Positions 7,380 to 17,418 of a DNA stretch of 32,208 nt are shown piece after piece. The notes below the pieces were generated by a model. That model ran no database searches and had not been told where the DNA came from. It was given only the letters and a program-made list of their open reading frames with translations. This stretch comes from Clostridia bacterium (GTDB lineage: Bacteria > Bacillota > Clostridia > Peptostreptococcales > Anaerovoracaceae). The stretch is taken from contig JAKSSG010000014.1 of assembly GCA_024403185.1 (NCBI GenBank), forward strand, positions 1 to 32,208, read 5' to 3'. Made by a program: the position numbers and the translations under genes. How positions within the stretch are numbered: position 1 is the first letter of the stretch; each line of letters opens with the position of its first letter.

Positions 7380-8825
7380 ATGAAGAACAGTACAAATATT
7401 TTAAGAAAGAAAACCAAAATAATCTGCACTCTGGGACCCGCATGTGACAGTGAGGAAGTGCTTGGGGAGATGCTGTCAGGCGGCATGAATGCTGCACGTT
7501 TCAATTTTTCTCACGGAACTCATGAAGAACATCTTGAAAGATTTCAGAGATTCTTAAAAGTGCGTGATGAGATGGGAATTCCGGCTGCAACGATTCTGGA
7601 TACAAAGGGACCTGAAATCAGAACGGGAATTATCGACGGTCAGCTTGAACTGAAGGAGGGACAGGATTTTACCCTCTACTGCGAGGAAAAGGACGGCGAC
7701 CGAAAGGGCGTCTCGGTTACATACGCAGGCCTCTGTTCCGAGCTTGAGCCCGGCAGAACCATTCTGATCGATGACGGCAAAATCAGTCTGACGGTAAGCG
7801 GCATTGAAGGAACGGCGATAAACTGCAGAGTGGTCAACGGCGGCATTTTAACGAGTCACAAGGGAGTGAATGTTCCCGGAGTTCATGTCGGACTTGAGTA
7901 TCTGACGGAGCAGGACATTGATGATGTCATGTTCGGAATTGAACATGACTTCAACTACATAGCCGCATCATTCACAAGAAATGCGGAGGACATTGAGGCT
8001 CTGAGAAAGCTTCTGGACGAAAACGGAGGCGAAAATGTAGGCATCATTGCCAAAATTGAAAATCAGGAAGGCATTGACAACTTTGACGAAATAATGAAGC
8101 TTTCCGAAGGTATCATGGTTGCCAGAGGCGACATGGGAGTGGAAATTGACTATTCCATCCTTCCGGGAATTCAGAAAAAGATTATTCACGAATGCAACAG
8201 ATTCGGAAAAATTGTAATTACGGCCACCCAGATGCTGGACTCCATGATGAACAGCACCATGCCGACAAGGGCGGAAATAACCGATGTGGCTAATGCGGTA
8301 TTTGACGGCACTTCCGCGGTCATGCTTTCGGGAGAAACCGCTGCAGGCAGATATCCGGAGCTGACAGTTGAAACCATGGCAAAGATCGTTTGTCAGGCCG
8401 AAGAGGACCTGCTTTTGCAGAAAGAGTGGAAGGGCCCGTCAGACAGAACTGAACACAGGACCAACATTGCTTATGCCATAGGTCACGCGGCATGCACGAC
8501 GGCGGCAGACATTGGAGCGAAAGCTCTGGCTGCAGTAACTGCATCAGGCTATACGGCTAAAATGATGGCGAAATTCAGACCTTACCAGCCAATAATAGGC
8601 GCAACGCCTTATCGCAGCGTTTACCACAGCATGTCCCTCGTGTGGGGAGTAATACCGATCATTGAAACAACTGAAGAGGACTGGGAAGTGCTTCACGATA
8701 CTACCATGCGCAGAATCAGGGAACTGGGAATAGCCGGCCCCGGAGAATATGTGGTTACAAGTGCAGGAATACCGTTCAATATCAGAGGAAATACCAACAT
8801 TCTGAGAGTGGAGGAAATCCGTTAA
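7380..8825 (+). CDS. pyk: pyruvate kinase
   Basis: Transfers phosphate from PEP to ADP, the last step of glycolysis. Motifs in order: KIICTLGPA, ARFNFSHG, DTKGPEIRTG, a B domain at about residues 70-170, IAKIENQEG with the catalytic lysine, ARGDMGVEI, ATQMLDSM and PTRAEITDVANAVFDG. At 481 aa it has the compact form, without the C-terminal PEP-utiliser-like extension found in Bacillus Pyk (about 585 aa). The ribosome site (GGAAGG) is close to the ATG, about 3 nt. No strong terminator follows, so read-through into the gap-pgk operon is possible. Site C upstream suggests control shared with gap. Confidence 0.95.
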   Translation: MKNSTNILRKKTKIICTLGPACDSEEVLGEMLSGGMNAARFNFSHGTHEEHLERFQRFLKVRDEMGIPAATILDTKGPEIRTGIIDGQLELKEGQDFTLYCEEKDGDRKGVSVTYAGLCSELEPGRTILIDDGKISLTVSGIEGTAINCRVVNGGILTSHKGVNVPGVHVGLEYLTEQDIDDVMFGIEHDFNYIAASFTRNAEDIEALRKLLDENGGENVGIIAKIENQEGIDNFDEIMKLSEGIMVARGDMGVEIDYSILPGIQKKIIHECNRFGKIVITATQMLDSMMNSTMPTRAEITDVANAVFDGTSAVMLSGETAAGRYPELTVETMAKIVCQAEEDLLLQKEWKGPSDRTEHRTNIAYAIGHAACTTAADIGAKALAAVTASGYTAKMMAKFRPYQPIIGATPYRSVYHSMSLVWGVIPIIETTEEDWEVLHDTTMRRIRELGIAGPGEYVVTSAGIPFNIRGNTNILRVEEIR

Positions 8826-8864
8826 ATTACAGTTGAAAAATAGTGAAATCAGACATGCGGACGG

Positions 8865-8893
8865 TTAACAAAGCTGACCGATTATGTTATAAT
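8865..8893 (+). promoter_or_regulatory. promoter of the gap-pgk-tpi-eno operon
   Basis: TTAACA (8865-8870), 17 nt, then TATAAT (8888-8893) with an upstream TG (extended -10). The leader of about 80 nt contains a small hairpin (GTCCTG paired with CGGGAC, about 8908-8927). AGGAGG precedes the ATG at 8979. Confidence 0.75.
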
Positions 8894-8978
8894 TACGGCA
8901 AACAGTCCTGCTTGGAACCGGGACATAAAAGTGTAAGATTTTTATAGTATTAAAGGAAGATATCCAGGAGGTAAAAAC

Positions 8979-10001
8979 ATGGCTATCAAAATTGGAATCA
9001 GTGGTTTCGGACGTATTTCAACATTGGCAATTCGCTCATCAATGAACATGCCGGAGATTGAAATTGCCGGAATCAACTATCGCAGTGCGGATGAACTGGG
9101 ACTCGAATATCTGGCATATCAGCTGAAGTATGACTCGACTTTCGGACACTTCCCTAAGGAAGTTGGAATTTATGAAGGCGGTCTGATTATTGATGGCAAG
9201 AAGGTTCCTGTTGCAAGTGCCGCAGATCCTAAGGATGCACCTTGGGGCGAATGGGGCGCTGAATATATCGTTGAAGGAACAGGCGCATACAATACAGCAG
9301 AAAAAGCACAGGCTCACCTGGATGCAGGTGCCAAGAAGGTTATCATTACTGCGCCGGCAAAGGACGATTCACCTACATTCGTTGTAGGCGTAAACGAAAA
9401 CGAATACACATCAGATATGAACGTTGTTTCAAACGCATCATGTACTACTAACTGCCTGGCTCCTATGTGCAAGGTTCTGCAGGACAATTTCGGAATCGAA
9501 CAGGGCCTCATGGCAACAATACACGCAGCAACTTCCAAGCAGACAGTTGTTGACAAGAAGAACAAGAAGGACTGGAGAATCGGAAGATCAGTATTCAACA
9601 ACATCATTCCTACAACTACAGGAGCTGCAAAGGCAGTAGCCAAGGTTATTCCGCAGCTGAAGGGAAAGATGACAGGTCTGGCTTACAGAGTTCCTACTGC
9701 TGACGTATCAGTAGTTGACCTGAACGTTGTTCTGGAAAAGGATACAACTCTGGGGGAAATCAATGCAGCAATGAAGAGAGCTTCGGAAAACGAAATGAAG
9801 GGCATCCTGAAGTATGTTGAAGACGAATGCGTTACTCTGGACTTCGTTGGAGAAACATGCACTTCAATCTATGACTCAACAATGGGCATTGCACTGAATG
9901 ATGAATTCTTCAAGCTGATTGCATACTATGACAATGAATACGGTTATGCAACAAAGGTTCTGGAACTGATCAAGCACATGTATTCCGTAGATCACAAATA
10001 A
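8979..10001 (+). CDS. gap: divergent glyceraldehyde-3-phosphate dehydrogenase (operon copy)
   Basis: A GAPDH of 340 aa with the catalytic pair intact: Cys155 in SCTTNCLAP and His182 in ATIHAATSKQ, plus AYRVPTADVSVVDL and YDNEYGY. The nucleotide-binding region is unusual. The fingerprint reads GISGFGRISTLAIR instead of NGFGRIGR, and the position normally held by Asp (IND) is Tyr34, followed by Arg35 (INYRSAD). Loss of that Asp is often linked to NADP use, so altered cofactor preference is possible but unproven. A strong ribosome site (AGGAGG) is present. It is the first gene of an operon with pgk, 12 nt downstream, which argues for a main-flux role. The family call is firm; coenzyme specificity is inference. 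Confidence 0.93.
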   Translation: MAIKIGISGFGRISTLAIRSSMNMPEIEIAGINYRSADELGLEYLAYQLKYDSTFGHFPKEVGIYEGGLIIDGKKVPVASAADPKDAPWGEWGAEYIVEGTGAYNTAEKAQAHLDAGAKKVIITAPAKDDSPTFVVGVNENEYTSDMNVVSNASCTTNCLAPMCKVLQDNFGIEQGLMATIHAATSKQTVVDKKNKKDWRIGRSVFNNIIPTTTGAAKAVAKVIPQLKGKMTGLAYRVPTADVSVVDLNVVLEKDTTLGEINAAMKRASENEMKGILKYVEDECVTLDFVGETCTSIYDSTMGIALNDEFFKLIAYYDNEYGYATKVLELIKHMYSVDHK

Positions 10002-10013
10002 GAGGGAGTTGAA

Positions 10014-11198
10014 ATGAAAAAGACAGTAAGAGACGTAGATGTAAAGGGAAAGAAAGTTCTTTGCCGTTGCGATTTCAACGTTCCGATGAAGGACGGCGCA
10101 ATCACAGACGATTTCAGAATTGTCAGCTCCCTTCCTACAATAAATTATCTGATTGAAAACGGAGCAAAGCTCATACTCATGTCACACATGGGTAAGCCAA
10201 AGGGCGAACCTAAGCCTGAACTTTCACTGGCACCTGTAGCCGCAAGACTTTCAGAGCTGCTGGGAAAAGAAGTAAAGTTCAAATCATGTCCGCACGTTGT
10301 ATGCGACACAATTAAGGAAATGGTTGACGGTCTGGCTGACGGCGACGTAATGCTCCTGGAAAACACAAGATACAGAGCAGAAGAAACGAAGAGCGAGGAA
10401 CCGTTCACAGGTGAACTGGCAGCACTGGGAGAGCTCTTTGTAAATGATGCCTTCGGTACTGCTCACAGAGACCACAGTTCAACTGCAGGTCTGGCAAGAT
10501 ACCTGCCGGCTGTATCGGGATTCCTCATCGAGAAGGAAGTCAGGTTCCTGGGCGATGCGGTTGAAAATCCTGAAAGACCTTTCGTTGCCATCATGGGCGG
10601 CGCCAAGGTTGGAGACAAGATTCCGGTAATCGAAAACCTGATGAAGAAGGTTGACACAATCATCATCGGCGGAGGAATGATGTACACATTCTTCAAGGCA
10701 AAGGGTTATGAAATTGGCAAGTCGATTCTTGACGCGGACAGCGTTGAACTTTCAGCTGAACTTTTAAAGAAGGCTGAAGCTGCAGGCGTTAAGATCATGC
10801 TTCCTGTTGACACTGTATGCACGGATGATTTCGAGGCAAACAATGTCATTGAAACATTTGACGCAGACAGGATGCCTGCCGACATGCTGGGAATGGATAT
10901 CGGACCTGAGACAATCGAAATGTATCAGGCTGAAATCGCCGCTGCGAAGACCGTTGTATGGAACGGACCGATGGGCGTTTTTGAAAACCCTAAGTTTGAA
11001 GCGGGTACAAAGGCAATAGCTCAGGCACTGGCTGATTCAGATGCTGTTACCGTTATCGGCGGAGGAGACTCGGCTGCAGCTGTAGAGCAGTTCGGACTGA
11101 AGGACAAGATGACCCACGTTTCAACAGGCGGCGGAGCTTCCATGGAATTCCTGGAAGGCAAAGTGCTTCCTGGAATAGCATGCATTGAGGAGAAATAA
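10014..11198 (+). CDS. pgk: phosphoglycerate kinase
   Basis: Makes ATP from 1,3-bisphosphoglycerate. Family motifs: RCDFNVPM near the N terminus, LMSHMGKPKG, NDAFGTAHR, IMGGAKVGDKI, VWNGPMGVFE and the C-terminal nucleotide loop GGGDSAAAVEQFG. Length 394 aa is normal. It starts 12 nt after the operon gap gene behind GAGGGAG and ends 1 nt before the tpi start codon, consistent with tight co-translation. Confidence 0.97.
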   Translation: MKKTVRDVDVKGKKVLCRCDFNVPMKDGAITDDFRIVSSLPTINYLIENGAKLILMSHMGKPKGEPKPELSLAPVAARLSELLGKEVKFKSCPHVVCDTIKEMVDGLADGDVMLLENTRYRAEETKSEEPFTGELAALGELFVNDAFGTAHRDHSSTAGLARYLPAVSGFLIEKEVRFLGDAVENPERPFVAIMGGAKVGDKIPVIENLMKKVDTIIIGGGMMYTFFKAKGYEIGKSILDADSVELSAELLKKAEAAGVKIMLPVDTVCTDDFEANNVIETFDADRMPADMLGMDIGPETIEMYQAEIAAAKTVVWNGPMGVFENPKFEAGTKAIAQALADSDAVTVIGGGDSAAAVEQFGLKDKMTHVSTGGGASMEFLEGKVLPGIACIEEK

Positions 11199-11199
11199 C

Positions 11200-11946
11200 A
11201 TGAGAATACCATTTATTGCAGGTAACTGGAAAATGTTCAAAACCAAAGCCGAAGCGGTTGCTTTTGCAGAGGAATTCAAGGAACTTTATCAGGGAACTGA
11301 CATTCAGACAGCAATCTGTGCACCTTACACAAATCTTGAAACTCTTGTTGAAATTTTCAGAGGAACGGGAATCGGTGTTGGAGCACAGAATGTTCACTTC
11401 GCAGATGAGGGAGCATATACCGGTGAGATTTCAGTGAAGATGCTGGAGGAAATCGGCGTTGACTTCTGCATAGTTGGCCATTCCGAGAGAAGACAGTATT
11501 TTGCAGAGACTGACGAGACCGTAAATCTCAAGCTGAAAAAGCTTCTGGAGGGACCGATCAGACCTATCATGTGCGTCGGCGAAAGTCTGGAGCAGAGGGA
11601 CTCAGGTGTGCTCTTTGATTTCGTTAAGAGCCAGCTTGCAGGCGGTCTTGCTGACATTGGACCGGAAGACATGAAGAAAATTGTCATTGCCTATGAGCCG
11701 ATATGGGCCATCGGTACGGGAAGAACAGCAACTCCGGAGCAGGCTGAAGAAATGTGTGCATTCATCAGACAGACCCTCATCGAAATGTACGATGAGGAGG
11801 TCGCAGATGAAGTGATTATCCAGTATGGCGGAAGCGTTAAACCTGCTAACGCAACAGAGATAATGAATCAGGACGAAATTGACGGAGCGCTGGTTGGCGG
11901 AGCTTCGCTGAAGGCACCTGATTTCATGCAGATAATAGATTTCTAA
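11200..11946 (+). CDS. tpiA: triosephosphate isomerase
   Basis: Interconverts dihydroxyacetone phosphate and glyceraldehyde-3-phosphate. A 248-aa TIM barrel with GNWKM (catalytic Lys), CIVGHSERR (catalytic His), VIAYEPIWAIGTG (catalytic Glu and flexible loop) and the phosphate loop IQYGGSVKP. The start at 11200 is chosen because GAGGAG lies about 8 nt before it; an upstream in-frame TTG at 11185 overlaps pgk and is not needed. It lies between pgk and eno. A phosphoglycerate mutase gene, often found after tpi, is absent. Confidence 0.97.
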   Translation: MRIPFIAGNWKMFKTKAEAVAFAEEFKELYQGTDIQTAICAPYTNLETLVEIFRGTGIGVGAQNVHFADEGAYTGEISVKMLEEIGVDFCIVGHSERRQYFAETDETVNLKLKKLLEGPIRPIMCVGESLEQRDSGVLFDFVKSQLAGGLADIGPEDMKKIVIAYEPIWAIGTGRTATPEQAEEMCAFIRQTLIEMYDEEVADEVIIQYGGSVKPANATEIMNQDEIDGALVGGASLKAPDFMQIIDF

Positions 11947-11950
11947 TTAG

Positions 11951-13273
<1,323 letters not shown>

Positions 13274-13291
13274 AGTGGAATAAAAAGTTCA

Positions 13292-13335
13292 AAAATCAAC
13301 AGATTTCAGCAATGAAATCTGTTGATTTTGGTTTT
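13292..13335 (+). terminator. glycolytic operon terminator with 17-bp perfect stem
   Basis: AAAATCAACAGATTTCA (13292-13308) pairs without mismatch to 13313-13329 around a GCAA tetraloop (13309-13312), then GGTTTTT. The right arm also contains the -35 box of the secG promoter. Confidence 0.92.
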
Positions 13336-13350
13336 TGGCTATGGTAAACT
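13322..13350 (+). promoter_or_regulatory. secG promoter embedded in the eno terminator
   Basis: TTGATT (13322-13327) lies in the right arm of the terminator stem, 17 nt before TAAACT (13345-13350), which has a TG in the extended -10 position. Confidence 0.6.
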
Positions 13351-13380
13351 GTTTTAGTTAGAAATCAAGGAGGAAATGAA

Positions 13381-13611
13381 ATGATTATAGCTCTCAAGAT
13401 AGTACTGTTATTAGCCAGCATTATCCTGATCATAAGCATTCTGTTACAGTCAAGTAACAGTGCCGGACTATCGGGTTCAATCGGCGGCGGAGCAGAGCAG
13501 CTTTTCGGTAAGAAGAGAAGCTCGGGTTATGATGCAATCCTCAGCAAGATTGCAACAGTTACAGCAATTCTGTTCATCGTTATTTCGATTGTGATGGTGG
13601 CAATTGAATAA
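13381..13611 (+). CDS. secG: preprotein translocase subunit SecG
   Basis: Small membrane partner of SecYE in protein export. The 76-aa protein has two hydrophobic segments (about 3-22 and 53-73) separated by the characteristic loop QSSNSAGLSGSIGGGAEQLFGKK. AAGGAGG about 8 nt upstream supports the start. It sits between the eno terminator and the hppA leader with its own promoter. In many Bacillota secG is followed by rnr and smpB; here it is not. Confidence 0.93.
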   Translation: MIIALKIVLLLASIILIISILLQSSNSAGLSGSIGGGAEQLFGKKRSSGYDAILSKIATVTAILFIVISIVMVAIE

Positions 13612-13620
13612 TCGACATCG

Positions 13621-13648
13621 TTAGTTAATTGTAAGTTTTTATTATAAT
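13621..13648 (+). promoter_or_regulatory. hppA promoter
   Basis: TATAAT (13643-13648) with a weak -35 TTAGTT (13621-13626) 16 nt upstream. The predicted start near 13655 gives a leader of about 105 nt. Confidence 0.55.
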
Positions 13649-13662
13649 ATTGTTTCGTATAA

Positions 13663-13735
13663 CAGGACTTTACAGATAGGTGTCTCAAGGGACACCTATT
13701 ATATATTGAACGAGATTCAACGCATTACAGTCCTG
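13663..13735 (+). promoter_or_regulatory. structured 5' leader of hppA, possible three-way junction
   Basis: Three helices can be drawn by eye. P1 pairs CAGGACT (13663-13669) with AGTCCTG (13729-13735). Inside it, P2 pairs ATAGGTGTC (13676-13684) with GACACCTAT (13691-13699), and P3 pairs TTGAA (13706-13710) with TTCAA (13716-13720). The junction strands are 6, 6 and 8 nt. P2 is not followed by a T-tract, so it is not a simple terminator. P1 closes about 10 nt before the ribosome-binding site. It matches no riboswitch consensus I know. Confidence 0.5.
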
Positions 13736-13760
13736 AAGTACGAGAGGGAGGTAATTACAA

Positions 13761-15800
13761 ATGAAAGTATTAGCAGTGGTTGCTGTATGTGCGGCAATCG
13801 TTGGACTGGTTGTCGCTTTGATCCTCGCTATGTGGATTAAGAACTCGGACCAGGGAACAGACAGAATGAAGGAAATCTCCAGCTACATCAGAGAAGGCGC
13901 ATTCGCATTCCTGAAGCGTGAGTACAAGATTATGGCAATCGTAATCATTGTACTGGCTCTGGCAATAGGATTCGGACTTCAGAGTGTAACAACAGCCATC
14001 CTGTACATCTTCGGCGCTGTATTATCAGTACTTGCCGGATTCTTCGGAATGAACGTTGCTACATGGGGTAATGTGAGAACTGCATGTGCAGCCAAGGATT
14101 CAGGAATGAACAAGGCTCTGAAGGTTGCATTCAGATCAGGTGCAGTTATGGGACTGTGTGTTGCAGGTCTCGGCCTGTTCGGTCTGGGAATCATAGTTGT
14201 ATGTCTTGACCTGGCAACAGTAGTACAGTGTGTAACAGGCTTCGGATTCGGAGCTTCATCAATGGCACTGTTCGGACGTGTAGGCGGCGGAATATATACA
14301 AAGGCTGCAGACGTTGGTGCTGACCTGGTTGGTAAGGTTGAAGCAGGAATCCCTGAAGATGACCCTCGTAACCCTGCAGTTATCGCAGATAACGTAGGTG
14401 ACAACGTTGGTGACGTTGCAGGTATGGGATCCGACCTTTATGAATCATACTGCGGATCAATCATTTCAGCTATCACTCTCGCGGCAGTAGCTGCAGGTGC
14501 TTCCGGCGGAATGTTCGACGAAGCAACAGCAGCCATCTTCCCACTGATTATGGCAGCAGTTGGTATTCTCGCATCAGTTATCGGAATTCTCATGGTTAGG
14601 GGCAAGGAAGGTTCAAACCCTGCCAACGCTCTTAACGCAGGAACATATATTGCAAGTGGTATTGTAATCATCGTATCATGCATCCTTTCCAAGGTTATGC
14701 TGGGAAGCATCATGTTCGCTATCGCAATCATCGCCGGTCTGGTAGTTGGCGTAGCAATCGGTAAGATTACAGAGATCTACACTTCAGAAGATTACAAGTC
14801 AGTAAAGAAGATTGCAGAACAGTCACAGACAGGTTCAGCAACAACAATCATTTCAGGTCTGGGCGTTGGCATGATGTCAACAGTATGGCCTATCATCTGC
14901 ATCTCAGTAGGTATCTTCGCTGCTTACTTCGCAACTGAAACAGTTGGAACAGGCATGGGAATGTACGGTATCGCACTGGCAGCAGTTGGAATGCTTTCAA
15001 CAACAGGAATGACTGTAGCAGTTGATGCTTATGGTCCTGTATCCGACAATGCCGGCGGAATCGCTGAAATGTCAGAACTTCCTGAAGGCGTAAGAAACAT
15101 CACTGACAAGCTCGACGCAGTAGGAAACACTACAGCAGCTATCGGTAAGGGATTCGCAATCGGTTCCGCAGCTCTGACAGCTCTGGCTCTGTTCGCATCA
15201 TACTCAGCAGTAACAGGCCTGACAGCAATCTCACTGCTCGACCCAATCGTAATCATCGGACTGTTTATCGGAGCAATGCTTCCGTTCATGTTCTCAGCTT
15301 TCACAATGAATTCAGTTGGCAGAGCTGCTAACCAGATGATTGAAGAAGTAAGAAGACAGTTCAGAGCTGATGACGGCATCCTGGCTGGAACTTCCAAGCC
15401 TGACTATGCACACTGCGTTGACATTTCAACTCAGGCTGCACTGAAGGAAATGGTTGTTCCCGGTCTCATGGCAATCATCGCACCTCTGGCAGTTGGTATC
15501 ATCCTCGGACCTCACGCTCTCGGCGGAATGCTGGCAGGAGCTCTCGCAGCAGGCGTACTGCTCGCTCTGATGATGGCCAATGCAGGCGGCGCATGGGACA
15601 ATGCTAAGAAGTACGTTGAAGGCGGAGCATACGGCGGCAAGGGTTCAGATACTCACAAGGCTACAGTAGTAGGCGACACAGTAGGTGACCCGTTCAAGGA
15701 TACATCCGGTCCATCAATCAACATTCTGATCAAGCTGATGACTATCGTATCAGTAGTATTCGCACCACTGTTCGTAATGATCGGCGGACTGATCGGCTAA
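13761..15800 (+). CDS. hppA: membrane pyrophosphatase, probably K+-dependent and Na+-pumping
   Basis: Couples hydrolysis of pyrophosphate to cation export across the cytoplasmic membrane. The 679-aa protein has many hydrophobic helices (about 16 expected). The PPi site is visible in two acidic clusters: [21 protein letters not shown] with DNVGDNVGD, and near the C terminus [26 protein letters not shown]. Glu228 in SDLYESY is the arrangement described for Na+-pumping members, where plant-type H+ pumps have Gly. [11 protein letters not shown] (about 455-465) has Ala where K+-independent enzymes have Lys. GAGGGAGG precedes the ATG. It is monocistronic with a structured leader and its own terminator, and convergent with the K+ uptake genes. 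Ion specificity is inferred from these residues. Confidence 0.94.
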   Translation: MKVLAVVAVCAAIVGLVVALILAMWIKNSDQGTDRMKEISSYIREGAFAFLKREYKIMAIVIIVLALAIGFGLQSVTTAILYIFGAVLSVLAGFFGMNVATWGNVRTACAAKDSGMNKALKVAFRSGAVMGLCVAGLGLFGLGIIVVCLDLATVVQCVTGFGFGASSMALFGRVGGGIYTKAADVGADLVGKVEAGIPEDDPRNPAVIADNVGDNVGDVAGMGSDLYESYCGSIISAITLAAVAAGASGGMFDEATAAIFPLIMAAVGILASVIGILMVRGKEGSNPANALNAGTYIASGIVIIVSCILSKVMLGSIMFAIAIIAGLVVGVAIGKITEIYTSEDYKSVKKIAEQSQTGSATTIISGLGVGMMSTVWPIICISVGIFAAYFATETVGTGMGMYGIALAAVGMLSTTGMTVAVDAYGPVSDNAGGIAEMSELPEGVRNITDKLDAVGNTTAAIGKGFAIGSAALTALALFASYSAVTGLTAISLLDPIVIIGLFIGAMLPFMFSAFTMNSVGRAANQMIEEVRRQFRADDGILAGTSKPDYAHCVDISTQAALKEMVVPGLMAIIAPLAVGIILGPHALGGMLAGALAAGVLLALMMANAGGAWDNAKKYVEGGAYGGKGSDTHKATVVGDTVGDPFKDTSGPSINILIKLMTIVSVVFAPLFVMIGGLIG

Positions 15801-15826
15801 TCGATTTAATGCAAAAGCAAACTAAT

Positions 15827-15855
15827 AGAGATGCTCATTCGAGCATCTCTTTTTT
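15827..15855 (+). terminator. hppA terminator
   Basis: AGAGATGCTC (15827-15836) pairs with GAGCATCTCT (15841-15850) around ATTC, then TTTTT. The T-tract is only on the plus-strand side; no clear terminator was seen for the minus-strand trk operon. Confidence 0.9.
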
Positions 15856-15945
15856 AATGAATTTCAGGCCGGATTCCCGATGAAATCATATGGTTTTTAT
15901 GCAATTCCATCGAGACTCCAGCCGAAATTCTTCGGTTGCTTATTA

Positions 15946-17415
15946 TTAGTGGTTTCTGCTCCAGAAACTCTTTGTGAACAGGATGATGATTGTGAACAGC
16001 TCCAGTCTTCCGACAATCATGAGAGCACTCAGGAAAATCTTGAGGGCCGGATGGAAGAATGAGAAGTTGCCTAGTGAAGCGCCGTATCCGAATGATGCGC
16101 CGGTATTTGACAGCATGCATATTACCGAGGTAAAGCTGGTTTCCATGTCGCAGCCCTGGAGGGAAATGACCAGGCCGGAAATGAGGAACAGAGCCATGAA
16201 GGTAAATACGAATACGGTTATGTTCGAAACTACAGGAGCAGGTACAGCACCTCTGCCAAGTTTAACCGGAACGACCGAGCGCGGATGTATTCTTCTCGTG
16301 CAGCCGCGAACTATCATTTTCAGCATTACGATGACACGAATTACCTTTAGTGAACCTGCCGTTGAGGCCGAACAGCCTCCGATGAACATGAGTGCCAGAA
16401 GCACAATCTGACATACAGTCGGCCAGTCCAGATAAGGCGTTCTCGTGTAGCCTGCCGTTGACGCGAAGCTTGAAACCTGGAAGAAGGAATTACGCAGTGC
16501 CTGTCCAAAGCTTTCGTTGTTTGTAACCATGAGCCCGCCGGCACACAGTATGGTTGATCCTGCAATGATTATTCCGTATGCACGGAGTTCTATGTCCTTC
16601 AGTATGTATGATATTTTGCCTGTTGCCAGATAATGATAAAGAACGAAGTTTACCGAGGCAAGCAGACAGAACAGAGAGATTACGAGCTCAATGTATATGC
16701 TGTTGTAGTAGGCAATTCCCGAAGGATGGACGAGCAGTCCGCCTGTACTTATGCTTCCCAGCGTCGTTATTACGCCGTCGTAGACGCACATCTTTCCCGA
16801 TAGCATCAGCAGTATGAATTCTGCGATAGTGAATGAAATGTAGGTTACGTAGAGAACCTTGGCCGAGTCGCTCATTCTTACGGTCATCTTCTCGAGAACG
16901 GGACCCGGAGCCTCTGCGCGGGCGATAACCTGTCCGTTGATTCCGAGTGCAGGAAGAAGCGATATTACGAATACCAGAATTCCCATTCCTCCCAGCCAGT
17001 GTGAAATGGCCTTCCACAGAAGCAGAGCGCGACAGGTGATGCCACCCTCAATTGCCGTACAGCCTGTTGTCGTAAATCCGGAAGATGCTTCAAAGAAAGC
17101 ATCGGCGAAGCTGCCGGTAAATCCTGAAACAAGATAAGGAAACGCACCCAGAAGGGAAGCTATGATCCAGCAGAACGCAACTACCAGATAGCCTTCACGC
17201 GGGCCGAAACGGGTTCTGCCGGTCCTGACAAAAAAGAGCACTAAAAGACCCAGGATGATAGTTGCAGGTGCACAGATTCTGAATCCGTGGACTGCAGCTG
17301 CATCCCCGGTCACCTCGGCATAAATCCACGGAATGAGTTCCGCAATGCCGATGATTACCACTATGATGCCAAGAATTCTTGCTATGGCTCTGTAATTTGT
17401 TACTTTAGCTGTCAT
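15946..17415 (-). CDS. trkH: TrkH-family potassium uptake channel subunit, copy 2
   Basis: Membrane pore for K+ (sometimes Na+-linked) uptake, gated by a TrkA-type ring. The 489-aa protein has the four pseudo-repeated pore segments of the family: ASSGFTTTGCT, LGSISTGG, SSFASTAGY and SNTGASFGYG. The C terminus RLELFTIIILFTKSFW is typical. It starts 3 nt after the stop of the other trkH, so the two are almost certainly co-translated. It is shifted in sequence from copy 1, including the third pore segment (Ala before Gly), so the two are diverged paralogs rather than a recent duplication. Confidence 0.93.
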   Translation of the reverse strand: MTAKVTNYRAIARILGIIVVIIGIAELIPWIYAEVTGDAAAVHGFRICAPATIILGLLVLFFVRTGRTRFGPREGYLVVAFCWIIASLLGAFPYLVSGFTGSFADAFFEASSGFTTTGCTAIEGGITCRALLLWKAISHWLGGMGILVFVISLLPALGINGQVIARAEAPGPVLEKMTVRMSDSAKVLYVTYISFTIAEFILLMLSGKMCVYDGVITTLGSISTGGLLVHPSGIAYYNSIYIELVISLFCLLASVNFVLYHYLATGKISYILKDIELRAYGIIIAGSTILCAGGLMVTNNESFGQALRNSFFQVSSFASTAGYTRTPYLDWPTVCQIVLLALMFIGGCSASTAGSLKVIRVIVMLKMIVRGCTRRIHPRSVVPVKLGRGAVPAPVVSNITVFVFTFMALFLISGLVISLQGCDMETSFTSVICMLSNTGASFGYGASLGNFSFFHPALKIFLSALMIVGRLELFTIIILFTKSFWSRNH

Positions 17416-17418
17416 GAT

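Noticed and set aside
13663-13735. Fluoride riboswitch in the hppA leader
   Set aside because: Fluoride is a plausible ligand for pyrophosphatase genes, but the conserved pseudoknot and the AUGRC/CCUAC-type core are not seen.
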